Below are positions 38,560-48,176 of a stretch of DNA of 64,000 nucleotides, piece by piece. The translations under genes and the position numbers were made by a program. Within the stretch, counting starts at the first letter, position 1, and each line of letters opens with the position of its first letter. Location of the stretch: the NCBI RefSeq assembly GCF_021012795.1, contig NZ_VFYU01000015.1, positions 143,148-207,147 of the forward strand. Direction: 5' to 3'. The notes under the pieces were generated by a model that was not told where the DNA came from, did no database searches, and saw nothing but the letters and a program-made list of their open reading frames with translations. The DNA comes from Psychrobacter sp. I-STPA10 (lineage in GTDB: Bacteria > Pseudomonadota > Gammaproteobacteria > Pseudomonadales > Moraxellaceae).

Positions 38560-40098
38560 ATGAGCCAACAACCCCAAAACACTCTACCTAAAAATCATGC
38601 CCGCCCTGTGCGTACCCGTATCGCCCCATCACCCACAGGTTTTCCACATGTAGGCACTGCCTACATTGCTTTATTTAACTTAGCCTTTGCCAAAGCACAT
38701 GGTGGTGAATTTATCTTACGCATCGAAGACACTGACCAAACCCGCTCCACTGAGCAATCAGAAAAAATGATTCTCGATGCGCTACGCTGGGTGGGGCTAG
38801 ACTGGGCAGAAGGCCCTGATGTTGGTGGCCCTCATGCTCCATATCGTCAAAGTGAACGTGGCGACATTTACAAAAAATACGCCCAAGAACTGCTCGATAA
38901 AGGACATGCGTTTCGCTGTTTTTGTACCCCTGAAGAGCTAGATACAATGCGTGCCGAGCAAATCGCTCGTGGTGAAAATCCACATTATGACGGACGCTAT
39001 GCCAATTTATCCAAAGAAGAGTCTGACAAATTAGCTGCTGAGGGCAAACCCTTTGTTATTCGTATGAAAGTACCGAGTGAAGGCGTGTGTAAAGTTCAAG
39101 ACATGCTGCGTGGAGAAGTTGATATTCCGTGGGAACAAGTCGATATGCAGGTATTGCTAAAAACTGATGGCTTGCCTACCTACCACCTTGCCAATGTTGT
39201 TGATGATCACTTGATGCAAATCACCCACGTCATTCGTGGTGAAGAGTGGCTTAATTCTGCCCCTAAACATCAACTGTTATATGACTACTTTGGTTGGGAA
39301 ATGCCCGTATTGTGCCACATGCCTTTACTGCGTAACCCAGACAAATCCAAATTATCTAAGCGTAAAAACCCCACCTCCATCACCTACTATCGTGATGCCG
39401 GTGTATTACCTGAAGCCTTACTTAACTATCTTGGACGGATGGGCTACTCACTACCAAGCGACCAAGAGAAATTTACCTTAGATGAAATGATCGCCAGCTT
39501 TGATATCACCCGTGTCTCACTTGGTGGCCCTATCTTTGATATCGAAAAGCTCAACTGGCTCAATGCCGAATGGCTCAAAGAGATGACTCCAGAGCAGCTG
39601 AAAAATGCCATTTTAAACTGGGCAAACGACTCTGATAAACTGACCGCCATTGCCGCCGCCATTCAGCCGCGTATTCATCTATTATCTGATGCGGTCAACT
39701 GGGCAGGATTTTACTTCCAAAACTTGCCAGAAATCAGCGCTGAAGATTTTGAACACAAAACCCTAAGCCAAGAACAAATCATCGAAATTCTACAAATTGC
39801 CACATGGAAGCTAGAAGCCTTACCTGTATGGCGCGAAGAGAATATCTATGCCACTTTAAAAGGCTTGAGTGCGGCATTAGACATCAAACTACGTGATTTA
39901 ATGCAACCATTTTTTATTGCCATTGCAGGTAGCAGTGCATCGACGCCTGTGATGAACTCCATGTATGTCATTGGTGCAGACATGACGCTCACTCGCCTAC
40001 GTCATGCGGTAGAAGTGCTTGGCGGCTTGGGTAAAAAGAAACTGAAAAAGTTAGAGAAAACGGCGGCAGATATGCCAGACTTTTTGGCAGATGCGTAA
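38560..40098 (+). CDS. gltX: Glutamyl-tRNA synthetase
   Basis: Charges tRNA-Glu. The 512-residue class I enzyme has [22 protein letters not shown] (the HIGH-like motif as HVGT), [10 protein letters not shown], a zinc-region cysteine pair in [10 protein letters not shown], and the KMSKS-like [10 protein letters not shown]. The C-terminal all-helical anticodon-binding domain follows. It has its own promoter and is divergent from rsmH. A tRNA-Glu gene is located about 1.4 kb downstream. Confidence 0.97.
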   Translation: MSQQPQNTLPKNHARPVRTRIAPSPTGFPHVGTAYIALFNLAFAKAHGGEFILRIEDTDQTRSTEQSEKMILDALRWVGLDWAEGPDVGGPHAPYRQSERGDIYKKYAQELLDKGHAFRCFCTPEELDTMRAEQIARGENPHYDGRYANLSKEESDKLAAEGKPFVIRMKVPSEGVCKVQDMLRGEVDIPWEQVDMQVLLKTDGLPTYHLANVVDDHLMQITHVIRGEEWLNSAPKHQLLYDYFGWEMPVLCHMPLLRNPDKSKLSKRKNPTSITYYRDAGVLPEALLNYLGRMGYSLPSDQEKFTLDEMIASFDITRVSLGGPIFDIEKLNWLNAEWLKEMTPEQLKNAILNWANDSDKLTAIAAAIQPRIHLLSDAVNWAGFYFQNLPEISAEDFEHKTLSQEQIIEILQIATWKLEALPVWREENIYATLKGLSAALDIKLRDLMQPFFIAIAGSSASTPVMNSMYVIGADMTLTRLRHAVEVLGGLGKKKLKKLEKTAADMPDFLADA

Positions 40099-40150
40099 AT
40101 TACATTAATATAACCTCACTTTCACCCTCTACTAGCTTTCTCCCTCTTAT

Positions 40151-40175
40151 CCTTCCCTGTTAAAAAAAGGGAAGG
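40151..40175. terminator. Hairpin between convergent gltX and HD-like gene
   Basis: CCTTCCC pairs with GGGAAGG around a loop containing seven A, and outer CTCCC/GGGAG bases may extend the stem. On the minus strand the loop contains T7. A bidirectional terminator is plausible but lacks a classic trailing T-run on the plus strand. Confidence 0.5.
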
Positions 40176-40216
40176 TTTGGGAGAGGTTAGATAGCAATTT
40201 GCTAAAATACTCCACT

Positions 40217-40987
40217 TTACTCCTTAAAAGGATTGAGTTTGATCATGATTGGTAACCCTAAGAGTCCTAAGAATGCTGTTCGTGATTTTTTTACTAATGC
40301 AGCTTCTTGCTTTATAAGGTATTGACATGCTTTATTAAGATTCTCTCGAGGATAGGTTGCTAACAACTCATCACAAAAACTACTGGGTATATCAAATAGC
40401 CGCTCACCAATTATATCGCATGAGATGCCATACTGTAATAAAGTAACCTCTATCGGGTTATCTAACTCACTATAACCATTTATCTGCATACAAATGGCAT
40501 CTTTAATGATTTTTACTTTATCTTCAGGATAATCGACGGTTGTGGCTAAGTTCTCAAAATTTTCAGTACTTGCTAATGCAAAACATTGACATCCCTTGTT
40601 ATGCAAATGTGTATCAGTCAAACCGATACCATGCAATAACGAGGCAGTGAGTAATAACTCAGGATCAAAACTCATCTCATGCACAATACCTAATACCGAA
40701 CTCCAAAAATAAGTGCGCCACGAATGATTAATCATCGCCTGACTGCCTTTATTATTTAGCTCGGTTATTGATTTTTTGATCATTAATGTATCTGGTACAT
40801 GTATCTGCTCTAAGGTTATTGTGTTAAGTGCTCGCTGGCTTGAAATATAACGCTTAATTTGATTATTAACCAGACTGATGATAGTGGGCAGTAAGGTTTG
40901 ATTAATAAGGTATATCTTATCTTTGATGCTAAGGTGTCCTTGGGTGGATTGCACCCAGTCAAAGCTACCAAATTTATTAGTGCTCAT
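40217..40987 (-). CDS. HD-domain-like protein with altered HD motif
   Basis: A 256-residue protein resembling the HD superfamily (metal-dependent phosphohydrolases and cyanamide hydratase-like proteins). A conserved-looking NHSWRTYFW holds H88, and LLLTASLLHGIGLTD holds H119 followed by Gly120 where an Asp is expected. The missing Asp suggests weakened or absent metal-dependent catalysis, or a regulatory role. A C-terminal hydrophobic stretch (AFLGLLGLPIMIKL) is short for a membrane helix. It is more AT-rich than gltX and is not in an operon. Confidence 0.7.
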   Translation of the reverse strand: MSTNKFGSFDWVQSTQGHLSIKDKIYLINQTLLPTIISLVNNQIKRYISSQRALNTITLEQIHVPDTLMIKKSITELNNKGSQAMINHSWRTYFWSSVLGIVHEMSFDPELLLTASLLHGIGLTDTHLHNKGCQCFALASTENFENLATTVDYPEDKVKIIKDAICMQINGYSELDNPIEVTLLQYGISCDIIGERLFDIPSSFCDELLATYPRENLNKACQYLIKQEAALVKKSRTAFLGLLGLPIMIKLNPFKE

Positions 40988-41282
40988 CAGATTGTCCTTA
41001 TTATTTTTTATCTCTTATTTGGTTGCAAGTTGTCATTTTGATTTTGTAGTCAACTGTTTTTTTTGTAGTTTTAGAAAATATAATAAATCAGTAAAATATA
41101 TCACAATTGTATCTAATTAGGTTACTAAATGTATAACTATAATCAACATCTCACTCCTAATCTGACATTTAACAGTAATAAAAGAATAACTGGTATGATA
41201 TGATGCGGTTATAATATATTTGGCCATCAAGAACAGCTGGTGCTTCAAAAAGCATACAACGAAATATTAGTTTAAAAAACCC
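40988..41282. other. AT-rich spacer upstream of the tRNA operon
   Basis: Noncoding. Short reading frames here have no ribosome site or family resemblance. The promoter of the HD-like gene should lie at its left end; none was assigned. Confidence 0.45.
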
Positions 41283-41311
41283 TTGACAAGACCTACTTAC
41301 TTGCCTAAAAT
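41283..41311 (+). promoter_or_regulatory. Sigma-70 promoter of the tRNA-Ala/tRNA-Glu operon
   Basis: TTGACA and TAAAAT separated by 17 bases, with a GC-rich discriminator (ACGCCTCAC) before the predicted start about 12 bases upstream of the tRNA. The discriminator type is what is expected for stringently controlled stable-RNA promoters. Confidence 0.85.
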
Positions 41312-41329
41312 ACGCCTCACTCTTAACGA

Positions 41330-41405
41330 GGGGCTATAGCTCAGTTGGTAGAGCACTTGCATGGCATGCAAGGGGTCAGCGGTTCGACTCCGCTTAGCTC
41401 CACCA
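41330..41405 (+). tRNA. tRNA-Ala (GGC)
   Basis: A 76-base gene with encoded CCA. The acceptor stem is GGGGCTA with TAGCTCC, including a G-T pair at 3:70, the alanine identity element. The anticodon loop ATGGCAT gives GGC, reading GCC and GCU. Confidence 0.97.
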
Positions 41406-41533
41406 TAAGATAAGCTATAGATTTATAGCTTAATTTATATAGTTTAATAATCGTTAAGATGCTGTATCAGCACCTAGGCAACCTTATATGTATTTATAAG
41501 ACTTCTGATACAGTCATAGCAAGTCTCTATTGT

Positions 41534-41609
41534 GTCCCGTTCGTCTAGAGGCCTAGGACACTGCCCTTTCACGGCGGTAACAGGGGTTCGAATCCCCTAC
41601 GGGATACCA
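41534..41609 (+). tRNA. tRNA-Glu (TTC)
   Basis: A 76-base gene with encoded CCA, starting GTCCCGTTCGTCTAGAGGCC. The anticodon loop is CTTTCAC, giving TTC. It lies 128 bases downstream of tRNA-Ala, with no promoter seen between them, and ahead of a shared terminator. Confidence 0.97.
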
Positions 41610-41654
41610 CCTATTCCTTTAGAAAGTGGTATGATTTATCATTTTTCTAATAAA

Positions 41655-41685
41655 AAGCCCAATCTCTTATAGATTGGGCTTTTTT
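41655..41685 (+). terminator. Terminator of the tRNA operon
   Basis: A perfect 11-base-pair stem (AAGCCCAATCT with AGATTGGGCTT) with a five-base loop, followed by a T-run. Confidence 0.95.
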
Positions 41686-41792
41686 ATGTCTCATTGATTT
41701 ATTGACATTGATTTATTGATTTGATTAAGGTGAATAACGTACTTTTGTATCAGTTCTATTTATGATGATTGCTTTACTACACTCATCACTAC

Positions 41793-41899
41793 TATAGTCA
41801 GCGAAGTTATAAACTGATACAAGGCAGGCGAGTGCAGATAGTACGGTTGTACAGCAAGCGAGCCTAACACCGTAACAGTTATAAAGTTCGTTGACTATA
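41793..41899 (+). mobile_element. 107-bp MITE of the TATAGTC family (copy B, best preserved)
   Basis: The ends are TATAGTCAGCGAAGTTATAA at the left and, reversed, TATAGTCAACGAACTTTATA at the right, followed inward by AACTG and its complement. The core has ATACAAGGCAGGCGAGTGCAG, then GTACGGTTGTAC, AGCAAGCGAG, and AACACCGTAACAG. A weak reading frame runs across the element but has no ribosome site. It lies in the 640-base gap between the tRNA terminator and a membrane-protein gene; the rest of the gap shows nothing recognisable. Confidence 0.88.
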
Positions 41900-42324
41900 C
41901 CCCCATACCTCAAGGTTATATGCATATTGTATTCATATTTCAATAACCTTTAACTATACATAAAAATAATCAAATCCATATAAAAGCCATTCAAAATATG
42001 ACTCATACTACTTATTCTTAACATTTTTCGAGTCTTTTTTACATAACTTATGCGATAAGTTTACCAAAACCTTCTACAACTAAAGTATTACTACTATATT
42101 ATTCGACCTGTTTAACTTAAATTTAATAAACATTTTTTTGGCGTAGTACTGCATTTATATTACAGCTAGCAGCCATTGGCTTAGTAATTACCAAAATATG
42201 CAGACAGAGTCACAGTATATGGAATATGGATATTTACGATGACTCTATTAACTATTAGTGTTAATTAATTGATTAATTGCGCTGGTCATACACAACATAT
42301 ATACCTAATTTAGAGGATATTTTT

Positions 42325-43407
42325 ATGACACCAACCTATAATCCCCAACGTCGTCCCTCGTGGAGAGGCATACTTGCAGGATTGCTTATGGGGCTAATCG
42401 TTGTTATGGCAATGTTTGCTCTGGCTTTAATCCTAACTTCATTTGTACCCTCTTTTGATTTAAAAGGTACAAGTATTGCCGCAGGTATTTATGCCGTGAT
42501 TACCGCTTTAATTAGTGCATTTGTTGCTGGTTATTATGCTGTTAAATGTTCTGCTCCTGAAGCGTTATTCGGTGATGGTACTGCCATTGATCCAAAAGAT
42601 GCCACTTTAACAGGTATGTTAACAGCAGCTTCTATTATCTTTATTACTACCTTTTTTACCATGAGCAGCGCCACCAGTATCCTATCTACAACAACTCGTG
42701 CGGTGGGTAGTACAGTAAGTACCGTTGCCAGTGCCACAGCATCAACTGTTGGTGCCGGTGCAAGTGCGGTCGGTAGTGTTGCAGATACTGTTTTGCAAAA
42801 CTCAAACATTAATTTGCAACAAGAAGCACAAAAGGTTTATCAGCAAGTCAGTGGTGATGTTAGCCGTGATGACATCGAAAAATGGATTGCGAAAAATACA
42901 GACAGTCTCAGTCAAGAACAAGTTGCTGCTACGACAGATGTTGTTGAGCAGATGGTTAATGAAACCAAAGGTGAGGTACAACAACTTGATTTTACGGATC
43001 TTGATACTTGGCGTCATCTTGATGAAATCGCAAAACAGCGTATGTCTGAAATCGAAGCTGTGTTGACTGGCCCTGAGATTATTGAGCGTTTACAAGCACA
43101 AGGGTTAAGTGAAGCTGAAGCATTGCAGGTTCGTCAAGAAGTGAGCAATTCATTTAATGAATATAAAGCACAAACTGAGCAAGTCATTGCTTCTGCACAG
43201 CAAAAAGCTGATCAAGCGAAGCAACGTGTTGATGAAGCTTTAGTACAAGCAGAAGAGACTGCCCGTAAAGCGGCATTATATACTGGTCTATTCTGGCTAA
43301 TCAGCGCATTCTTAACTTTCCTTGCTAGCATCATGGGTGCTCGCAAAGCTGCTGTGAGCTATCGCTTAGAAAAGCCTATCATCTCTTGGGGTGATAACGT
43401 ACGCTAA
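42325..43407 (+). CDS. Membrane protein with coiled-coil domain, function unknown
   Basis: Not recognised by name. From the ATG at 42325, eight bases after a GAGGA site, the product is 360 residues. It has two N-terminal membrane helices (about residues 15-40 and 50-70), a third at about 93-112, and an unusual Ser/Thr/Val/Ala-rich tract (about 113-158). Next come a helical soluble region with several Gln/Glu/Ala-rich coiled-coil stretches (about 165-330) and a last membrane helix (about 322-342) before a short basic tail. Upstream codons from 42277 lack a ribosome site. It stands alone with its own terminator. Confidence 0.8.
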   Translation: MTPTYNPQRRPSWRGILAGLLMGLIVVMAMFALALILTSFVPSFDLKGTSIAAGIYAVITALISAFVAGYYAVKCSAPEALFGDGTAIDPKDATLTGMLTAASIIFITTFFTMSSATSILSTTTRAVGSTVSTVASATASTVGAGASAVGSVADTVLQNSNINLQQEAQKVYQQVSGDVSRDDIEKWIAKNTDSLSQEQVAATTDVVEQMVNETKGEVQQLDFTDLDTWRHLDEIAKQRMSEIEAVLTGPEIIERLQAQGLSEAEALQVRQEVSNSFNEYKAQTEQVIASAQQKADQAKQRVDEALVQAEETARKAALYTGLFWLISAFLTFLASIMGARKAAVSYRLEKPIISWGDNVR

Positions 43408-43498
43408 ATGACTGCATAAGTGATTATAAAAATTAATAATTATCTTAGCAGGACATAGAGTACTGATATAATATAAAGAATAGATAGCTAGATAAAAG

Positions 43499-43530
43499 AA
43501 AAACCGTATTCATACAGAATGCGGTTTTTT
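43499..43530. terminator. Bidirectional terminator between the membrane protein and degQ
   Basis: AACCGTATTC pairs with GAATGCGGTT (one G-T), flanked by an A-run on the left and a T-run on the right. It can therefore act for both convergent genes. Confidence 0.9.
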
Positions 43531-43584
43531 ATGGTGACATATTTTTCAAAGATCATTGAGAACCTGACGATATGCTGCAAACCC

Positions 43585-45060
43585 TTATTGCTCTTCAATA
43601 CGCAAGCCAATAATCACAGGAATACCTTGGCGGATGATTTCAATTGTCACTACCCCTTCTGTAGGCAACTGCTTGATGGCAGCAGCAAAGTCTTCAATAC
43701 TACCGATTGGCTTTTGATGCAAATTGGTCACCACATCACCTGCTTGTAGACCTGAACGAGCAGCAAGTCCGATTGGATCAACAGCAGTAATTAGTACCCC
43801 TTTACCTTCTAACGCTTGCTGCTCTTGAACACTTAAATTGCGCATCCGCACCCCTAGGCGCACGGTTGATTTCATATCATTTGCATTATCAGAGGTAACA
43901 TCGGTTGGCGCGCTATCTAATTTACCTGTTAACTGCATGGTCTTACCTGCACGCAACAGTTCTATCTTAAAGCTATCATTAGGCTTGCTTTGATTGATGA
44001 TATTAAACAGATCAGCAGCTAAAATAATTGGCTCATCATTATAGTTTAATATCACATCCCCTGTTTGCAGACCTGCTTTTTGAGCAGGAGAATCAGGAGT
44101 AACTTTGGTAATTAATGCGCCTTGAGGTCGCTGAAGCTGATAAGCCTCGGCAAGGTTACGGTCGATATCTTGTGGAAACACACCAAGATAAGCGCGTGTC
44201 ACTGAACCTGTGGCTTTGATCTGCTCATAAATTCCCATCGCAGCATCAATAGGGATAGAAAATGATAATCCCATATAGCCACCCGTCCCACTAAAAATAC
44301 GCGAATTAATGCCAATCACCTCACCTTTTTGATTAAATAAAGGCCCACCAGAGTTACCTGGGTTTAATGCCACATCGGTTTGGATAAAAGGCACACTGAT
44401 GTCCCGTGAAAAATTACGTGATTTGGCACTAACAATGCCCGCTGAGGCCGAATAATCAAAACCAAATGGTGAACCAATTGCCAACACTGGCTCCCCCACT
44501 TTGACATGGTTAGAATCTCCAATTGGCAAAGCGGGAAATTGTCTGCCATTAGGGGAGATCACTTTTAATACTGCCACGTCCGAACGCTCATCACTACCCA
44601 CAAGTGTCGCATCAAGCTCTGTACGGTCATTAAGTGTCACTGTAATCTTATCTGCCCCTTCCACCACATGGTGATTGGTCAACAAATATCCATCACTGGT
44701 CACAAAAAATGCGGTTCCATAGGCATGCTCTATGGCTGGCGGTATTTGTGAACGCGGAATATTAATGCGATTGCCAAAAAACTGTCTGAGTAATTCAGCG
44801 GTTTGTGCCTGCGCCAGTTCTTCTTCACTGACTTCTTTGGTCACATTCACCCTGACTACACCAGGAGAGACGGCTGTTACTAAGTCTGAAAAATCCATTG
44901 CTGCTACGGCAGCTTCTGCCGTCATGGGTGCAGCCACTAATAATCCTGTTGCAAGCATCATGCTACTTGTCAGTAACGTAACTGCTAAAGCATGTTGCCC
45001 CTTTTGCCACCATGTTATCGAATGACATTTAGCATTTGTGTCTAATTGATTATTCAACAT
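43585..45060 (-). CDS. Periplasmic serine protease, DegQ/MucD (Do) family
   Basis: ATP-independent envelope quality-control protease. The 491-residue precursor has a long basic head and a signal helix ending near residue 50 (LLVAAPMTAEAA). The trypsin-like domain has His in LLTNHHVVEGA, Asp in ERSDVAVLKV and Ser in NPGNSGGPLF. Two PDZ domains follow (YLGVFPQDIDRNLAE... and VRLGVRMRNLSVQE...). Regulation by an envelope-stress sigma factor is usual for the family but no promoter was identified here. It is monocistronic, opposite to the downstream antiporter gene. Confidence 0.93.
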   Translation of the reverse strand: MLNNQLDTNAKCHSITWWQKGQHALAVTLLTSSMMLATGLLVAAPMTAEAAVAAMDFSDLVTAVSPGVVRVNVTKEVSEEELAQAQTAELLRQFFGNRINIPRSQIPPAIEHAYGTAFFVTSDGYLLTNHHVVEGADKITVTLNDRTELDATLVGSDERSDVAVLKVISPNGRQFPALPIGDSNHVKVGEPVLAIGSPFGFDYSASAGIVSAKSRNFSRDISVPFIQTDVALNPGNSGGPLFNQKGEVIGINSRIFSGTGGYMGLSFSIPIDAAMGIYEQIKATGSVTRAYLGVFPQDIDRNLAEAYQLQRPQGALITKVTPDSPAQKAGLQTGDVILNYNDEPIILAADLFNIINQSKPNDSFKIELLRAGKTMQLTGKLDSAPTDVTSDNANDMKSTVRLGVRMRNLSVQEQQALEGKGVLITAVDPIGLAARSGLQAGDVVTNLHQKPIGSIEDFAAAIKQLPTEGVVTIEIIRQGIPVIIGLRIEEQ

Positions 45061-45775
45061 TGTTTGTCCTTACCTATTTTGGCTGACTCATACAACAAAG
45101 TGAGAGTTAAAAACTAAAAAGCTAACATTTATATTTTATTGTGACAGTAATGACTCTGTATATGATCTCATTATGGTTCATAGAAAGTATGTTCACGATA
45201 GTTTATTATTTTAATCGTCCAGTTTACACTACTTAGTTGATAATGATAACCATCAGCAATGTTATCTAATCCATCAAACCACGCTTAGATCTTATCTATC
45301 AAACTTTGTAGTAAAGGTCTGCGGTCATAGATATTTACAATTAGGTGGACGATTAGAGCTATCTATTAAAGAAACAGATGGCTATTATGACAAGCCAAAG
45401 CACATATAAAAATATATAATAATGAATCCAACAAATACTCAAAAATTGTTTACAAACAGCAGTGATAAACCAGTAAATTACAAATCATGGTATGATAGCG
45501 CAATAATTCACCCAATAAACCAGTCAAAATATAGTCGGTATTTACCATACCATGTGTCATTTTATGTCTAAGAATCTCTCGCTAATTCTCACTTATTTTA
45601 TTTAACGTTAATCGCTGCTTGCTCACTGCAAACTGACACTTGCTGTACGTTATACCCAAGCAGCTACTATATTAAATGTGTGCAAAAGTTGAGAAAACTA
45701 AAATAAACTTTAACTGACATCATGACACCATACGAATAACGCCGAAATAGCAGCACTGGCAAAAAGGATAACTTC
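45061..45775. other. Divergent spacer between the protease and antiporter genes
   Basis: A 715-base noncoding stretch. TAATCGTCCA (45212) and its complement (ending 45355) form a 10-bp inverted repeat 144 bases apart, not enough to call an element. A lone TATAGTCGGTA near 45532 resembles a MITE end without a partner. The promoters of both genes should lie here; none could be assigned confidently. Confidence 0.4.
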
Positions 45776-48061
45776 ATGGATACCGCCTTATTATTATCTA
45801 GCGTTTTAGCGCTTGGTATTGGAGCACAGTGGTTAGCATGGTACTTAAAACAACCTTCTATCTTGTTTTTATTATTAATTGGCATATTGGTTGGGCCTGT
45901 TCTCAACTATCTTGACCCCGATGTGGTACTGGGCAATTTACTCTTCCCATTTATCTCCCTGGGGGTTGCTGTTATCTTATTTGAAGGCTCATTAACCCTA
46001 GAATTTGAAGAGATTAAACAGCACGGTAAAATAGTACAGATGCTGGTCTCACTTGGGGTTGTGATTACCATTGCTGTGGTGGCATTGTCGACTTACTTAC
46101 TGTTTGATGTCGATCCACTGATCGCGCTATTATTTGGCTCATTGGTTTGTGTCACTGGTCCAACTGTGATCATGCCATTGCTAAAAAGTGTGCGCCCCAA
46201 TAAAACCATCTCCAATATCCTGAAATGGGAAGGTATTATTATTGATCCCATTGGAGCAATTGCGGTAGTTTTGGTGTATGAATACATCATCTCTGGTGGT
46301 GAAGCAAACGGCATTTTACTATTTGGTGAAATTGTCGTCATTGCCACTGTGATTGGTATGATGGGCGCTTGGGTGCTGGCGTTTTTGATGAAAAAACACA
46401 TGATACCTGAGTATTTACGCAATGTATTTACCTTAGCATTTGTACTGGTACTGTTTTCCATCTCCAACCATCTAGAGCATGAATCGGGTCTATTAGCAGT
46501 GACTGTCATGGGGGTGGCTCTTGCCAATTGGAAAGGCTTTCCACGTGACCATATCTTAGAATTTAATGAGTCGCTAACAGTCTTACTTATCTCAGTGCTA
46601 TTTATCGTACTGGCAGCGCGTGTTGAGCTTACCAGTTTATTACATGTGGGTTTTTCTGGTCTGGTATTACTCGCCATTGTGATGTTTGTTGCCCGCCCGT
46701 TAGCTGTTTGGGCATCGGCAATGGGATCGACACTCAAAACCTCCGAAAAGCTGATGATTAGTTGGATTGGTCCTCGGGGTATTGTTGCCGCTGCCATTTC
46801 TTCTCTATTTGCCATTCGTTTACAAGAATATGACATTCAAGGCGTTGAGTTATTAGTGCCATTGGTATTTATGGTCATCATTGGTACGGTTGTGATTCAA
46901 GGTTTGGGGGCAAAAATCATTGGCAATCTACTTGGTGTGCGTGAGCCTGAGAGTAATGGGGTGTTAATCGTTGGTTCAAACCCTGTGGCACTGTTAGTAG
47001 CAGACTCTCTCAAAGATCAAGGATTTGAGGTATTAGTGGCTCATAACAACTATACCAACATTGCCCGTGCGCGTATGAATGGTCTACGCACCTACTTTGG
47101 TAATCCTGTCTCAGATCATGCAGACAGCCATATGGATCTCATCGGAATTGGACATCTGTTTGCCATGAGTATGGATAAAGAGATGAACACCTTAGCCGAG
47201 CTACACTTTCGCCATGAGTTTGGTGAACAAAAAATCTATCGCTTAAAATTTAGTGAGGATAAAAATAAAAATGAGCGTGATGAGAGACAATCCAGCTTTA
47301 AATCACGCTGGTTATTTGGTAAAGATGCCACCTATACTAAGATGGCAAGTATGATCTCCAAAAAAGCCCGCATCAAAATTACCAATATCACTGACAGCTA
47401 TAGCTTTAGCCAATATCGTGCTGATAACAAACAATTTATCCCTTTATACACGGTTGATAAAGAAGGTAAACTTTTTGTGATCACTGACAGCTTTGATAAT
47501 GAGATACCACGAGATCGTAAATTGGTGGCATTGGTTATTGAAAATGAGGTTCAACCCAAAATCGTCGATGTGACTGAAAAACAAGAACAAGCACGTACAC
47601 TAGCAGATGCCCATTTTAAATCCAGTTCAAAACCACCAGAAAAGCGTAAAAATAATGAGCTTATAGAAGAAGCGATATTAGGATCTACCTATACTGCTGG
47701 AAAGGTCAATCTTGATACCACCAACTCGACCAAACCAAATCCAGTAGAGACTAAAGAGTCGACAACCGACTCTACTAAGAGCAAATCAGACAACACACAA
47801 TCGACCATATCTAATGCTCAAGACATCAAACAAGATGCTGATCAAGACAAAGTACAGGTGACAGAACTGACTGAGAGCAAAAAGGCTGAAGCGAAGAAAG
47901 AACACACAAAAGCTGAGCATAAAACAGCAGCGACTAAAAAACCTGCGGCAGAGACCAAAAAGTCGTTAGAATCCAAGGTCAATGGCAATGCTCAAGCCCC
48001 AAAAAACTCTGATGGCTCTTTAGATCCTAGACGACTGCCTGATGGTAATAACAAACAGTAG
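45776..48061 (+). CDS. CPA1-type Na+(K+)/H+ antiporter with RCK-like and low-complexity tail
   Basis: A 761-residue inner-membrane exchanger. Residues 1-~390 have about 12 helices with family motifs LLIGILVGP, GVAVILFEGSLTL, VTGPTVIMPLL, IDPIGAIAVVLVYE (ion-binding Asp) and SWIGPRGIVAAAISSLFAIR. Residues ~400-500 form a Rossmann-like RCK/TrkA-N domain (GVLIVGSNPVALLVADSLKDQ). Further regulatory sequence follows, then a ~150-residue Lys/Thr/Glu-rich disordered tail ending in DPRRLPDGNNK. Ion preference cannot be decided. It is divergent from the protease gene. Confidence 0.9.
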   Translation: MDTALLLSSVLALGIGAQWLAWYLKQPSILFLLLIGILVGPVLNYLDPDVVLGNLLFPFISLGVAVILFEGSLTLEFEEIKQHGKIVQMLVSLGVVITIAVVALSTYLLFDVDPLIALLFGSLVCVTGPTVIMPLLKSVRPNKTISNILKWEGIIIDPIGAIAVVLVYEYIISGGEANGILLFGEIVVIATVIGMMGAWVLAFLMKKHMIPEYLRNVFTLAFVLVLFSISNHLEHESGLLAVTVMGVALANWKGFPRDHILEFNESLTVLLISVLFIVLAARVELTSLLHVGFSGLVLLAIVMFVARPLAVWASAMGSTLKTSEKLMISWIGPRGIVAAAISSLFAIRLQEYDIQGVELLVPLVFMVIIGTVVIQGLGAKIIGNLLGVREPESNGVLIVGSNPVALLVADSLKDQGFEVLVAHNNYTNIARARMNGLRTYFGNPVSDHADSHMDLIGIGHLFAMSMDKEMNTLAELHFRHEFGEQKIYRLKFSEDKNKNERDERQSSFKSRWLFGKDATYTKMASMISKKARIKITNITDSYSFSQYRADNKQFIPLYTVDKEGKLFVITDSFDNEIPRDRKLVALVIENEVQPKIVDVTEKQEQARTLADAHFKSSSKPPEKRKNNELIEEAILGSTYTAGKVNLDTTNSTKPNPVETKESTTDSTKSKSDNTQSTISNAQDIKQDADQDKVQVTELTESKKAEAKKEHTKAEHKTAATKKPAAETKKSLESKVNGNAQAPKNSDGSLDPRRLPDGNNKQ

Positions 48062-48176
48062 ACATACTAAATTTGCCTAAATTCTTTACACCTGCTTTGC
48101 AGCAATTCTTTAAATAAAAACGCTTCAAAGCAGGGCGGGGCGTAGGTAGCCATGTTTTTACAACACCAGTTTGTCC

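Noticed and set aside
41725..41943. Minus-strand 72-codon reading frame across the MITE at 41.8 kb
   Set aside because: It is entirely repeat and spacer sequence, has no ribosome site and no protein-like composition.
45212..45355. TAATCGTCCA inverted repeat as another MITE
   Set aside because: Only 10 bases match, with no extended similarity, no shared core and no target duplication; this can arise by chance in a search of this size.
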